From Chloroflexota bacterium (GTDB taxonomy: Bacteria > Chloroflexota > Anaerolineae > 4572-78 > J111), in NCBI GenBank assembly GCA_016860845.1, contig BOKF01000033.1, positions 1-64,000 on the forward strand: a stretch of DNA of 64,000 bases, in the 5' to 3' direction. The notes beneath the pieces are model-generated. The model was not told where the DNA came from. It saw only the letters and a program-made list of their open reading frames with translations, and did not search any database. Position numbers and translations under genes: made by a program. How positions within the stretch are numbered: the first letter of the stretch is position 1; every line of letters begins with the position of its first letter. Shown here piece after piece: positions 29,913 through 38,394 of this stretch.

Positions 29913-31616
29913 ATGGCTAACCCAACCAGAATTCTGATTATCGGCGGTGTGGCCGCTGGCCCCAAAGCAGCGGCGCGCGCCCGCCGGCTCGCACCTGATG
30001 CCGAGATCACCATCATCGAGCGCGGCAAACTGCTGTCCTATGCCGGCTGTGGCATGCCCTACTTTATCGAGGGTAAAATCAAAGAGATTCGGGACCTGGT
30101 TTGCACCCCGGCCGGCGTGCCCCGCGACGCGGTTTTCTTCGACCGGGTCAAGGGCATCCGCGTCCTCAACCAAACTCTGGCCCTGTCCATTGATCGCCGG
30201 GCCAAGACCGTAGCCGTGGTCAAAACCGACACCAACGAGCACCAGGTTCTCCCTTACGATAAACTGGTCCTGGCCACGGGCGGCCTGCCCGTAGTTCCGC
30301 CCATCGAAGGCGTTCGCTTGCACCGGGTCTTCCGGCTCAACCACCCCGATGACGCTATCGCCATTCGCCAGGCCCTGACCTCCGGCCAGGTGCAGCGGGC
30401 GACCATCATCGGCGGCGGCTTGATTGGCATGGAAGTCACCGAGGCCCTGGCGGCCAATAATGTCAAGGTCAGCATCGTGGAAATGCTGGATCGGGTGCTG
30501 CCGACCATGCTGGATCTGGAAATGTCGGCCTTTCTAACCCGATATGTTCGCTCTGCTGGAATTGATGTCTTCACCAGTGAGAAAGTTTTGCGCCTGGAAC
30601 CGGACGCCGAAGGCAATGTCAGCCGTGTCGTGACCGATCAGCGCCAGATTGACACGGATATGGTCTTGCTGGCGGTTGGGGTGCGGCCCAATGTCAAGCT
30701 GGCCCAGGAGGCCGGCCTGGAAATTGGTCCCTCCGGCGGGATCGCCGTCAATGAATATCTCCAAACCAGCGATCCCGACATCTACGCCGGCGGCGACTGC
30801 GTGGAGAGCTTTCACTTGGTCAGCGGCCAGAAATTCCACTGGCCGATGGGTTCGGCAGCCAACAAGCATGGCCGGGTGATCGGCGATAACCTGGTGGGTG
30901 GGCAGACAATCTTTCCCGGCGTGGTCGGGACCGGTGTGCTGAAGGTGCTTGATTACAATGTGGGCAAAACCGGTTTGACTGAAAAACAGGCCCGTGATTT
31001 GGGCTACGAGGTGGTGACGGCCCTGGCCCCATCACCTGACTGTTCCCATTTCTACCCGGAGAACAAGGTTATCCTGCTCAAGCTCGTCGCCGATGCCAAA
31101 ACGGGCAAACTCCTCGGCGCGCAAGCCGTGGGGCCGGGCGATGGCATTAAGCGGATTGATGTGCTGGCAACGGCGCTCCGTTTTGGGGCCACGGTCAGTC
31201 AGGTCGGCCAGCTTGACCTGGGCTATGCCCCACCCTACTCAACGGCCATTGACCTGGCCAGCCACGCCGCCAATATTATCGAGAACAAAATGAGAGGCTT
31301 AGCCAAAGCCATCTCACCCCTGGAGGTCAAGACCAAGCTGGAACAGAATGAGGATTTTGTGTGGCTGGATGTACGTTCGCCGCAAGAATTTGAGCAGGTC
31401 CACATCGAGGATCAACGGATGAAGCTCATCCCGCTGGGCAAACTGCGCGAGCGGATTGAGGAGCTGCCTCAGGACCAGGAATTTGTCGTCTTCTGCAAGG
31501 TCAGCCTGCGCGGTTACGAAGCCCAGCGCATCCTGGAAGGAGCCGGCCGGCAAAAAGTACGCTTTATGGATGGCGGCATCATCGCCTGGCCCTACGATCT
31601 GGCGAATGGCAAGTAA
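29913..31616 (+). CDS. CoA-disulfide reductase-rhodanese fusion
   Basis: 567 residues. Residues 5-445 are a FAD/NAD(P)H pyridine-nucleotide disulfide oxidoreductase of the CoA-disulfide reductase/NADH oxidase class, with Gly-Gly-Val-Ala-Ala-Gly and the single redox Cys46 in Tyr-Ala-Gly-Cys-Gly-Met-Pro-Tyr. Residues about 470-560 are a rhodanese domain with Cys in Val-Val-Phe-Cys-Lys-Val-Ser-Leu-Arg-Gly. Such fusions reduce persulfides or polysulfide via CoA. It is followed by the thioredoxin-VKOR gene, which points to sulfur/redox metabolism. Confidence 0.92.
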   Translation: MANPTRILIIGGVAAGPKAAARARRLAPDAEITIIERGKLLSYAGCGMPYFIEGKIKEIRDLVCTPAGVPRDAVFFDRVKGIRVLNQTLALSIDRRAKTVAVVKTDTNEHQVLPYDKLVLATGGLPVVPPIEGVRLHRVFRLNHPDDAIAIRQALTSGQVQRATIIGGGLIGMEVTEALAANNVKVSIVEMLDRVLPTMLDLEMSAFLTRYVRSAGIDVFTSEKVLRLEPDAEGNVSRVVTDQRQIDTDMVLLAVGVRPNVKLAQEAGLEIGPSGGIAVNEYLQTSDPDIYAGGDCVESFHLVSGQKFHWPMGSAANKHGRVIGDNLVGGQTIFPGVVGTGVLKVLDYNVGKTGLTEKQARDLGYEVVTALAPSPDCSHFYPENKVILLKLVADAKTGKLLGAQAVGPGDGIKRIDVLATALRFGATVSQVGQLDLGYAPPYSTAIDLASHAANIIENKMRGLAKAISPLEVKTKLEQNEDFVWLDVRSPQEFEQVHIEDQRMKLIPLGKLRERIEELPQDQEFVVFCKVSLRGYEAQRILEGAGRQKVRFMDGGIIAWPYDLANGK

Positions 31617-31651
31617 GTCAAACACTTGTTGAAAGGCTGAGGGATTTTGAG

Positions 31652-32875
31652 ATGCACACACAAAAATGGCTGCTGGCAATCGGAGTGATGGCGGCCTGCC
31701 TGATCCTCACGCCTTCGCTGATGTCGGCCCAAACGACCGAGGAGCCGGTCGTCCGGGCGGTGCTGTTCTTCTCGCCCACCTGCCCCCACTGTCATGCCGT
31801 CATCAACGACGTTTTAATACCCATGGTTGACCAGTACGGCAGCCGGCTCCAAATTATCGGTATTGACATCAGCCAGGCGGGCGGCCAGCAGCTCTACCAG
31901 ACCGCCATTGAGCACTACCAGATTCCGCCGGAGCGGCGGGGTGTACCCACCCTGATCGTTGAGGAGTTGGTCCTGGTCGGCAGCCTCGAAATCCCCCAGC
32001 AGTTCCCATCTCTCGTGGAGGAGAAGTTGGCGACGAGGGGCACGGTTTGGCCTGACCTGCCCGGTCTGGCCGCCGCGCTCCCTGATGCCACTCCGGAGAA
32101 AGTGACCCCCACGACTCCACCCCCTCCTACCGCAACACCAGCTCCTACAATTCCTGTTGATCCGGCGCCCCCCAGCCCAACGGCCCAATTCGCCGAACTG
32201 CCGACCCTCGCGCCGACCGCCACTCCCACTCACACCCCTGTACCCTCCGCACTGACCCTCGGCAGCGACGCGCTGCCCCCCGCCCAAACCCTGGAACCGC
32301 CGTCCGACCCGGTTGGCATGACTTTGGCTGGAGTAGTGCTGGCGAACCTGATCGCTTCCCTGATCTATGCAATCTGGCGGTTGTTTGCAGCCGGGCCGCG
32401 CCTGTTCCGGTTAGGCAGCCAGCCGCTCAATACCGTCCAAACCTGGCTGATTCCCCTGCTGGCCCTGGCCGGGCTGGGTGTCTCTATCTATCTGGCCTAT
32501 GTGGAAATCAACCAGGTGGAAGCGATCTGCGGACCGGTGGGCGAGTGCAATATTGTCCAGGCCAGCCCTTATGCCCGGATTCTGGGCGTTCCCATCGCCG
32601 TTCTGGGTATCCTTAACTATCTGCTGGTGATGACTTTGTGGTTGGGGCGGCGCTGGCTGCCCGGCATGTGGGCCACTGGGCCGGCACTGGGTCTGTTAGG
32701 CTTGAGCCTGGTCGGAGTCCTCTTTTCGATCTACCTGACCTGGTTGGAAATTTTTGTCATCCGGGCCGTCTGTCTGTGGTGCCTCAGTTCGGCGGTCATC
32801 ACCCTGGTCCTGCTGTTCCAGGTAATGCCTGGGCTTGCTGCCGCCGAATCCCGGCGTAAATTGTTGCCCCAGTGA
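31652..32875 (+). CDS. Thioredoxin-like-VKOR fusion membrane protein
   Basis: 407 residues. A signal/anchor (1-26) precedes a thioredoxin-like domain with Cys44-Pro-His-Cys47, then a Thr/Pro-rich linker (about 150-220), then a vitamin K epoxide reductase domain with four to five membrane helices: Cys293 and Cys299, Ser305, and Cys374-Leu-Trp-Cys377. VKOR replaces DsbB and, with its own thioredoxin partner, makes disulfides in exported proteins. Here the thioredoxin is N-terminal, the reverse of the common order. Confidence 0.9.
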   Translation: MHTQKWLLAIGVMAACLILTPSLMSAQTTEEPVVRAVLFFSPTCPHCHAVINDVLIPMVDQYGSRLQIIGIDISQAGGQQLYQTAIEHYQIPPERRGVPTLIVEELVLVGSLEIPQQFPSLVEEKLATRGTVWPDLPGLAAALPDATPEKVTPTTPPPPTATPAPTIPVDPAPPSPTAQFAELPTLAPTATPTHTPVPSALTLGSDALPPAQTLEPPSDPVGMTLAGVVLANLIASLIYAIWRLFAAGPRLFRLGSQPLNTVQTWLIPLLALAGLGVSIYLAYVEINQVEAICGPVGECNIVQASPYARILGVPIAVLGILNYLLVMTLWLGRRWLPGMWATGPALGLLGLSLVGVLFSIYLTWLEIFVIRAVCLWCLSSAVITLVLLFQVMPGLAAAESRRKLLPQ

Positions 32876-33130
32876 TAACACTTGTCTCCGACACACCCCA
32901 TCTTTGGCCGCTCCTGACGGGTGGCAAACACCTCATCACCTTAACGGAATGTATGGCAAGCTAGACTTGTCGTCTGACTTGAACTGGCCTAAAATATCTT
33001 TTGGGCCAATGATGAAACGCTGGTTGATTTTATACCCCATCGCCTCTGTTGAGCTGGCATGCTGATTCTTTTCCAATCATTATCCATTGGTTCATAGATT
33101 TCAACAGTAGATAGTCAGGCAGGACCATCA

Positions 33131-33856
33131 ATGACCTCCCCGGATGACCTCCAACTGATTGGTCAAATCCCGCCATTTCAGCGGCTGCAACCGGCTGAAC
33201 TGCAAGTCGTGCGCCAGTCGGCCTGGCTGCGGCGGGTGGAACGGGATGTCTATTTCTATCATCAGGGCGACCTGGCCAGCGCCTTTTATATCCTAGTCGA
33301 AGGGCAGGTCAAATTGACCGAGGTGACTTCCGACGGCCAGCAGATCCTGGTGCGTTTTGTCGGCCCTGGTGAAGCGATGGGCATCATCGCGGCCCTGTCG
33401 AAAGCTGTTTATCCCCTCTCAGCTCAGGCCGTGGACGATTGCCTGGCCCTGACCTGGGACGGCGAAATTCTGGAGCAGTTGATGGAACGTTATCCCCGCA
33501 TGGCCATTGACGGCCTCCGTCTGGTTTCGCAGCGCTGGCACGAATTGGAAGAGCGTTTCCGCGAGCTGGCGACAGAGCGGGTAGAACGGCGCATCGCCCA
33601 GACTTTGCTGCGCCTGGTCCGGCAGGCGGGACGTAAAGTTGAAGCGGGGATTTTGATTGAGCTGCCGCTCTCGCGCCAGGATTTGGCCGAAATGACCGGC
33701 ACGACGCTTTACACGGTCAGCCGTATCCTCAGCCAGTGGGAGCAGCAAAACCTGGTGGAATTGGGCCGGGAGCGGGTGCTGATTCGCTATCCTCACGGCC
33801 TGACTCGGATCGCCGAAGATTTACCCCCGGATACTTCCGCCCCAGAATCCTCATAG
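33131..33856 (+). CDS. Crp/Fnr-family transcription regulator
   Basis: 241 residues. The cyclic-nucleotide-binding-type beta barrel spans about 10-125 (Phe-Tyr-Ile-Leu-Val-Glu-Gly-Gln-Val-Lys), a dimer helix follows, and the winged helix-turn-helix spans 170-215 (Leu-Ser-Arg-Gln-Asp-Leu-Ala-Glu-Met-Thr-Gly-Thr-Thr-Leu-Tyr-Thr-Val-Ser-Arg). No N-terminal Cys cluster is present, so it is not an Fe-S Fnr. The ligand is unknown. Candidate sites lie at 24515 and 29775. Confidence 0.93.
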   Translation: MTSPDDLQLIGQIPPFQRLQPAELQVVRQSAWLRRVERDVYFYHQGDLASAFYILVEGQVKLTEVTSDGQQILVRFVGPGEAMGIIAALSKAVYPLSAQAVDDCLALTWDGEILEQLMERYPRMAIDGLRLVSQRWHELEERFRELATERVERRIAQTLLRLVRQAGRKVEAGILIELPLSRQDLAEMTGTTLYTVSRILSQWEQQNLVELGRERVLIRYPHGLTRIAEDLPPDTSAPESS

Positions 33857-33901
33857 CCCTCCGGTTCTCAACGGGGCGGCGCTGTGTTTTCTCACCTCGA
33901 G

Positions 33902-35734
33902 CTATTCCTCCCACGAGAATTTTCTATTGAAAGCAGGCAGTGTCGTTACGGCCTCAATTGTCAACGTCCTGTCGCCGGCTGCACTGTCGAACCAGGCCGC
34001 CGGGTCTTGGGGGTCAGAGATGAGCCAGGGGCAAAAGGCAAAGAAGTAATCAGGCAAGGCTTCCCCATTTGAGAGCGTGCCGGTGCGAAACCAGTCGAAT
34101 ACGGCCAGGTGATAATCGCGGTGCAGTTCGGCATTGATGGCCGGATAGCGGTTGTCCTGGGCTTCACCCAGACGCCAGCCCCCTTCGCCAGCGATCATCA
34201 CCGGGACAAAGCCGATTTCAGCTTCAAAAATTTCGGCAAACCGGCGAAACCCCAGCACTCCATTGATATCTTGATCATACTCCGGCGGGTGATTCAGCCC
34301 GTAAAGATGCGGCACAAAGAAGAGGCGATCAAAGGCATCGTCCAGCCCCTCTGCTTTCAATGTTTGCAGGGTTTGGCGGAGCCAGTCAGGATTGACGAAC
34401 TGCAAGCCGACATACCCGCCGGCGTCGTAGACCTGCCGGATGGCGGGTAACAGGTTACGCCAGTAGGTTTGTTGGGAAACAGGCTGGTCATTGTCCCATT
34501 CCTGGGCGAGACTTGGCTCGTTATAGAGCTGAAAGTAAGGAGCCAGCCCACGCGAACGCAGGAATTCTACATCTTGGGTCCAACTGTCGTAACTTTCATC
34601 CGGCCGGACAAAGGGCCGCCAGACAACGGTGATACCGGCCGCCTGGAAGATAGGCGCGGTGCGCACTAACTGGTCGTGGCCGGCATAGGGGACCAGCGCC
34701 CAGCGCATGCCCAACTGCTTCAGGCGATTGACTTGCCGCTGGGCCTCGATGGGGTCAAACTGGTGCGTCTGCAAAAAGTGCATGCCGCGCCCATTGTCCG
34801 CGCTGGGTCTAGGCCAGGTTTTCAGCCAGGCGACGTAGTCCTGCATAGGTGATGGGAAATCGAGTGGGGGCGGGGTAATCTGGGCAAGTGGCTGGACAGG
34901 CGTAAAGGAGGCCATGCGGCGCACGTCGGCGTCGTAGGCAATCCAGCTTTGGCCGTCAAAGTGAATTTTACCCTGGCGTCCAATAAACCAGGGCCAGCCC
35001 TCATCATCCAGGACGACAAAGCGAAACCGGTTTAGCAGGAGGGGATTGTCTGCCAGGCGATAAAGCTGCCACGTTTGACCCGGATTTAATCGGGCGATGT
35101 AGCTTTGGCCCGCAACCCAAACGGTGTTATCCCCGGCAATAGCCAACGATATCGCACTCTCGTCCGGCAAATCTTCGACCAAACGGGCAGACTCCCCGGC
35201 CTCATCGCTGGAGACCGATAATCCAGCCGTCGTCGCCAGCCAGACGGAACCATCCGGGGCACGTTTGCGGTCATTAACGGACCCATCGGCAAGCGTACTA
35301 TCGAACACAAGCGCCGAAATCCGGTTAAGCTCCTCGCCCACGAGCCGGGTGGGTGCAGCCTCATCAACAAGACGCCAGATGTCGCCCCTTTCCGTGCCGG
35401 CGTAGAGCGCAGCGCCATCAGCGGCCAGGGCGCGGATCACCGGCTGGCCGGGTAGACGGTACTGCCGATAACTCCCACTCTGCACGTCCCAGCGCGTTAG
35501 CAGTCCACTTTCATTAGCCGTCCACAGAAATTCCCCCGCCCACAGTACGGCGGTTATCTGGGGATAAGCTTTCTCATCGGCTACAGGGGTTGCCTGGGGC
35601 AGGGGGTCGGGTGCCGGCCGGGTTACTGTTGCCAGGGTCCGGCCAGCCGGATCTGCCGTTAGTGCAGACTGGCAGGCTGCTGCCCAAAGAGACGATAAAG
35701 TAAACAGTGCTACGGCTGTCAGGATGTGGCGCAC
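33902..35734 (-). CDS. Lipoprotein with beta-propeller and glycosidase-like domain
   Basis: 610 residues. Signal with lipobox Trp-Ala-Ala-Ala-Cys (lipidated Cys21). Residues about 55-290 form a sensor-kinase-type beta-propeller (repeats with Leu-Trp-Thr-Ala-Asn, Leu-Tyr-Ala-Gly-Thr, Val-Trp-Leu-Ala-Thr, Val-Trp-Val-Ala-Gly). Residues 310-600 look like a TIM-barrel glycoside hydrolase (Gln-Leu-Tyr-Asn-Glu-Pro-Ser, the clan-A acid/base Asn-Glu-Pro, and Ala-Gly-Glu-Gly-Gly-Trp as possible nucleophile). Probably acts on an extracellular glycan; the substrate is unknown. Confidence 0.75.
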   Translation of the reverse strand: MRHILTAVALFTLSSLWAAACQSALTADPAGRTLATVTRPAPDPLPQATPVADEKAYPQITAVLWAGEFLWTANESGLLTRWDVQSGSYRQYRLPGQPVIRALAADGAALYAGTERGDIWRLVDEAAPTRLVGEELNRISALVFDSTLADGSVNDRKRAPDGSVWLATTAGLSVSSDEAGESARLVEDLPDESAISLAIAGDNTVWVAGQSYIARLNPGQTWQLYRLADNPLLLNRFRFVVLDDEGWPWFIGRQGKIHFDGQSWIAYDADVRRMASFTPVQPLAQITPPPLDFPSPMQDYVAWLKTWPRPSADNGRGMHFLQTHQFDPIEAQRQVNRLKQLGMRWALVPYAGHDQLVRTAPIFQAAGITVVWRPFVRPDESYDSWTQDVEFLRSRGLAPYFQLYNEPSLAQEWDNDQPVSQQTYWRNLLPAIRQVYDAGGYVGLQFVNPDWLRQTLQTLKAEGLDDAFDRLFFVPHLYGLNHPPEYDQDINGVLGFRRFAEIFEAEIGFVPVMIAGEGGWRLGEAQDNRYPAINAELHRDYHLAVFDWFRTGTLSNGEALPDYFFAFCPWLISDPQDPAAWFDSAAGDRTLTIEAVTTLPAFNRKFSWEE

Positions 35735-35799
35735 CCTGGTTTCCCTATTGTACTCAATATTCCGGTCAGCTTTGCCAGCTTAAAATCAGACGGCATTTT

Positions 35800-37044
35800 T
35801 TATTCATCATCCCCTCCTGTGAGCTGAAAACCGGGCAAGAGCTGAACTTGAACTTTTGCCCCGGCCGGGAGTTGAGTCGTCCCCTCCGGGATCGCCAGCA
35901 GGCCCTCGGTTGTAGCCATGGTTTGCAGCCGGCTGAGGTGCTTTACCGGCCGGAAGTGCAGACCTGCCGCCGTGTCTTCAAACTGACCCTCCAGGAACTG
36001 GGTCCAATCCTCCTGGCCGCTGACTGACTGAGCCAGGGTGGCCCATACCTGGGACAGCCCCACCTGACGATAGCCGGCCAGCTTTTGCAGCCCTGGCAGA
36101 CCCAGTTGAATAAAAGCCATCTGGTTGGAAGGCGGCCCGCCCGGCAGGCAGAAGACTGGTTTCCCCTGCCACATGCCAAACCCCACTGCCTTGCCCGGCC
36201 CTATTTTAACCCGGTGATAAATCTTCTGCCAGCCAAGTTGATCCAGCACCTTGACCACCAGATCGCGGTCGCCCCGCCAGGCTCCACCGCTGGTCAAAAC
36301 GGCATCTTGAGTAGCTACGGCTTCTAAGAGATGCTCCCTGATTACTTCGGCTTCATCCTTGATCACGCTGACAGCGGTGCTAAACCCATAAAGCGAACAC
36401 CAGGCGGCCAGAGTAACCAGATTGCTGGCGAAAACCTGGCCCTCGTCTAATACCTGGCCTGGGGCGATGACCTCATCCCCGGTGGCGATGATAGCCACGC
36501 GAGGCTGCCGCACCACCGCCGCCTGGCTGTAACCGGCCGCCGCCAGCAATCCAATCTGGGCAGGTCGGCAGAGAAAGGTACCGGCCGAAACCAGCCGCTG
36601 GCTGATTTGGATGTCGGTCCCGCTCGGCATGATATTCCGGCCCGGCTCAGCCGGGGCGATCACCGTCAGCCTGTCGTCCTGGTGTTGGGTGAACTCCTCG
36701 GCCACAACTGCCTCGGCGCCCGCCGGAATTCTGGCTCCACTTAAGATACGGACAGCCGAGCCAGGGGTGACCTTACCTTCAAAGTGACCGCCCGCCGCAA
36801 CGGTATCAATGATCCGCAATTGTACCGGCTTATCCGGACTGGCCCGGGCGATGTCTGCGGGACAAATGGCGTAACCATCCTTCAGCGAGACGTCACTGGC
36901 GGGAACGTTAACCAGGGCATAAAGATCGCTGGCCACGACCCGGTTAACCAGGCCGGACAGCGGCACAGTTTCCGCATCGAGCGGCGTAATGGTATTCAGG
37001 GTTAATTGCAGGGCTTGCTTGAAACTAATGAGTTGCTCTTTCAT
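35800..37044 (-). CDS. moeA: Molybdopterin molybdenumtransferase
   Basis: 414 residues, normal MoeA length. It has Asp-Val-Ser-Leu-Lys-Asp-Gly-Tyr-Ala, Ile-Leu-Ser-Gly-Ala-Arg-Ile-Pro-Ala-Gly-Ala-Glu-Ala, Gly-Arg-Asn-Ile, Ala-Thr-Gly-Asp-Glu-Val and Leu-Pro-Gly-Gly-Pro-Pro-Ser. It inserts molybdate into adenylated molybdopterin. The glycine-rich loop reads Thr-Ser-Gly-Gly-Ala-Trp-Arg-Gly where Gly-Gly-Val/Ser-Ser is usual. It would serve the Fmd-type enzyme at 21-24 kb. Confidence 0.93.
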   Translation of the reverse strand: MKEQLISFKQALQLTLNTITPLDAETVPLSGLVNRVVASDLYALVNVPASDVSLKDGYAICPADIARASPDKPVQLRIIDTVAAGGHFEGKVTPGSAVRILSGARIPAGAEAVVAEEFTQHQDDRLTVIAPAEPGRNIMPSGTDIQISQRLVSAGTFLCRPAQIGLLAAAGYSQAAVVRQPRVAIIATGDEVIAPGQVLDEGQVFASNLVTLAAWCSLYGFSTAVSVIKDEAEVIREHLLEAVATQDAVLTSGGAWRGDRDLVVKVLDQLGWQKIYHRVKIGPGKAVGFGMWQGKPVFCLPGGPPSNQMAFIQLGLPGLQKLAGYRQVGLSQVWATLAQSVSGQEDWTQFLEGQFEDTAAGLHFRPVKHLSRLQTMATTEGLLAIPEGTTQLPAGAKVQVQLLPGFQLTGGDDE

Positions 37045-37457
37045 CTCAATTTTGTTGCGGGAAACTCTGAGGATTTAACAGCGACCCTGATTGACCGGCA
37101 GATGCAATCTTTTACCGCTGGGGATAGACACCAACCCACTGAGATTTTTATAGCTTACTCGGTAGTCCCTGTATCTGTGTGGTAAATGGGAGGGTGCGGT
37201 TAATTTTGTTGGTCAACCAGATAGGGGTTCTAATTGTAACTTTATTTCATAGTAATCACAACTTTTTTTCAGGGCAATTTTGGATGGATGCCGGATGGGA
37301 CGCTGAACCTCCAGACCCACAGAATCCCAAAACTGTTGCAACCAACCGGAATTGATGAAATCCTGAGCCAGCATTCGTTACGCCTGCTTCGCCAACTCGA
37401 TCGACTTAGCCTGGTCTTTGTTTGTTAGTGCAGAAACAGGAGACCTTTTCGGATTAA
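37045..37457. other. Gene-poor stretch upstream of moeA
   Basis: No confident gene. One minus-strand open frame of 53 codons (37374-37213) is described separately. The rest is ordinary AT-rich DNA that must include the moeA promoter. Confidence 0.4.
37213..37374 (-). CDS. Possible 53-aa small protein or gene remnant
   Basis: ATG at 37374 to TGA at 37215-37213. Composition is protein-like (Asp-Phe-Ile-Asn-Ser-Gly-Trp-Leu-Gln-Gln-Phe-Trp, then Lys-Lys-Ser-Cys-Asp-Tyr-Tyr-Glu-Ile-Lys). No good ribosome binding site, no family recognised. It could be the end of a decayed gene. Confidence 0.25.
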   Translation of the reverse strand: MLAQDFINSGWLQQFWDSVGLEVQRPIRHPSKIALKKSCDYYEIKLQLEPLSG

Positions 37458-37517
37458 CCCTCACCCCGTCGCTGCGCGACCCCCCTCTCCCAATGGGAGA
37501 GGGGTTGGGGGTGAGGG
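37458..37517. repeat. Nested palindromic repeat (CCCTCACCCC family)
   Basis: Outer arms CCCTCACCCC (37458-37467) and GGGGTGAGGG (37508-37517), inner arms CCCCTCTCCCA and GGGAGAGGGG. This style of nested C/G palindrome is common between genes in many environmental bacteria. No gene is disrupted. Confidence 0.65.
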
Positions 37518-37717
37518 CCGACACCCCACCGTTTTTTCCCGACTATCTCTTCTGAGACTGCATTAGGGAAAATGGACGGCTTTATGGTCTGAACTGTCTC
37601 AAATTTCGATTAGAACAAATGTACCTTTAGCGTCATTTTTGGACTAATTGCTAATAAAACCCCTATTTGCTCATTGCCAGCATCATTACTGCGGGATAAT
37701 GCAATAGTTTGAGTAGC

Positions 37718-37743
37718 AAAAAGGCCGTCTTGCATAGACGGCC
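37718..37743 (-). terminator. Terminator of the zinc-ribbon gene
   Basis: GGCCGTCT/AGACGGCC 8-bp stem with a 5-nt loop. On the minus strand it is followed by TTTTT (37722-37718). Confidence 0.75.
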
Positions 37744-37767
37744 CTTTATGTGCAAGCACCTAATTGG

Positions 37768-38247
37768 CTAAACGATCCATAGCTGCAGAGGGAGCGAGCT
37801 AAGTTCACGCATTAAGTCCTCAAAGGCGTCCGGGTCAGAGCCGATACCCGCGCCGACACTGAGAGCGCAGCAGCAGCAGCACAGCAGTAAAATAATAATC
37901 AACGCAATAATAATATTGCGTTGAGTCATGAACCCCTGGGAACCTCCCCCAGAGCTGCCGCTGCCGGCGGCGGGAGGGGGCATGGGGATCGGCTCTGGCT
38001 CCGGTGGAAGGTTGAAAGAAGAGGCCGCTTCAGCCTCAGCCGCCGCCAATTGATCCTGGGTGACGGCCATGGTTTTGGCCTCTTCGGCGATGCGGCTCAT
38101 GCTCGACATAATCGTGCGATCACTGTCATCCTCATCCGCTTCCGGGGGACGATCGGGCAAACTCAGTTGGGTTTCAAGGGGCGCGCCACACTCCACGCAA
38201 AAGCGAGCGCCGACCTCATTTTCAGCGCCACAATTTGGGCAGTTCAT
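37768..38247 (-). CDS. Zinc-ribbon membrane protein with poly-Cys segment
   Basis: 159 residues. The N-terminal zinc ribbon is Cys-Pro-Asn-Cys-Gly-Ala-Glu-Asn...Cys-Val-Glu-Cys. An acidic, Pro-rich linker follows, then a membrane helix that ends in five consecutive Cys (Leu-Leu-Leu-Cys-Cys-Cys-Cys-Cys-Ala), likely sites of acylation or a metal-binding patch. The short C-terminus is exposed. No specific function is known. Confidence 0.72.
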   Translation of the reverse strand: MNCPNCGAENEVGARFCVECGAPLETQLSLPDRPPEADEDDSDRTIMSSMSRIAEEAKTMAVTQDQLAAAEAEAASSFNLPPEPEPIPMPPPAAGSGSSGGGSQGFMTQRNIIIALIIILLLCCCCCALSVGAGIGSDPDAFEDLMRELSSLPLQLWIV

Positions 38248-38394
38248 CTTTTAATTCCTTAGTTTGAGATTTGTGCCTTTAACACGGGAAAGGCACGGAC
38301 AAATTTTACCAAAAGATAGAATTTTTAACAATCTATCCCAATTAAAGCGCTGCCGGTAAGAAGCCGGGTAAAAATAACAAGTACTTTTACAGCT

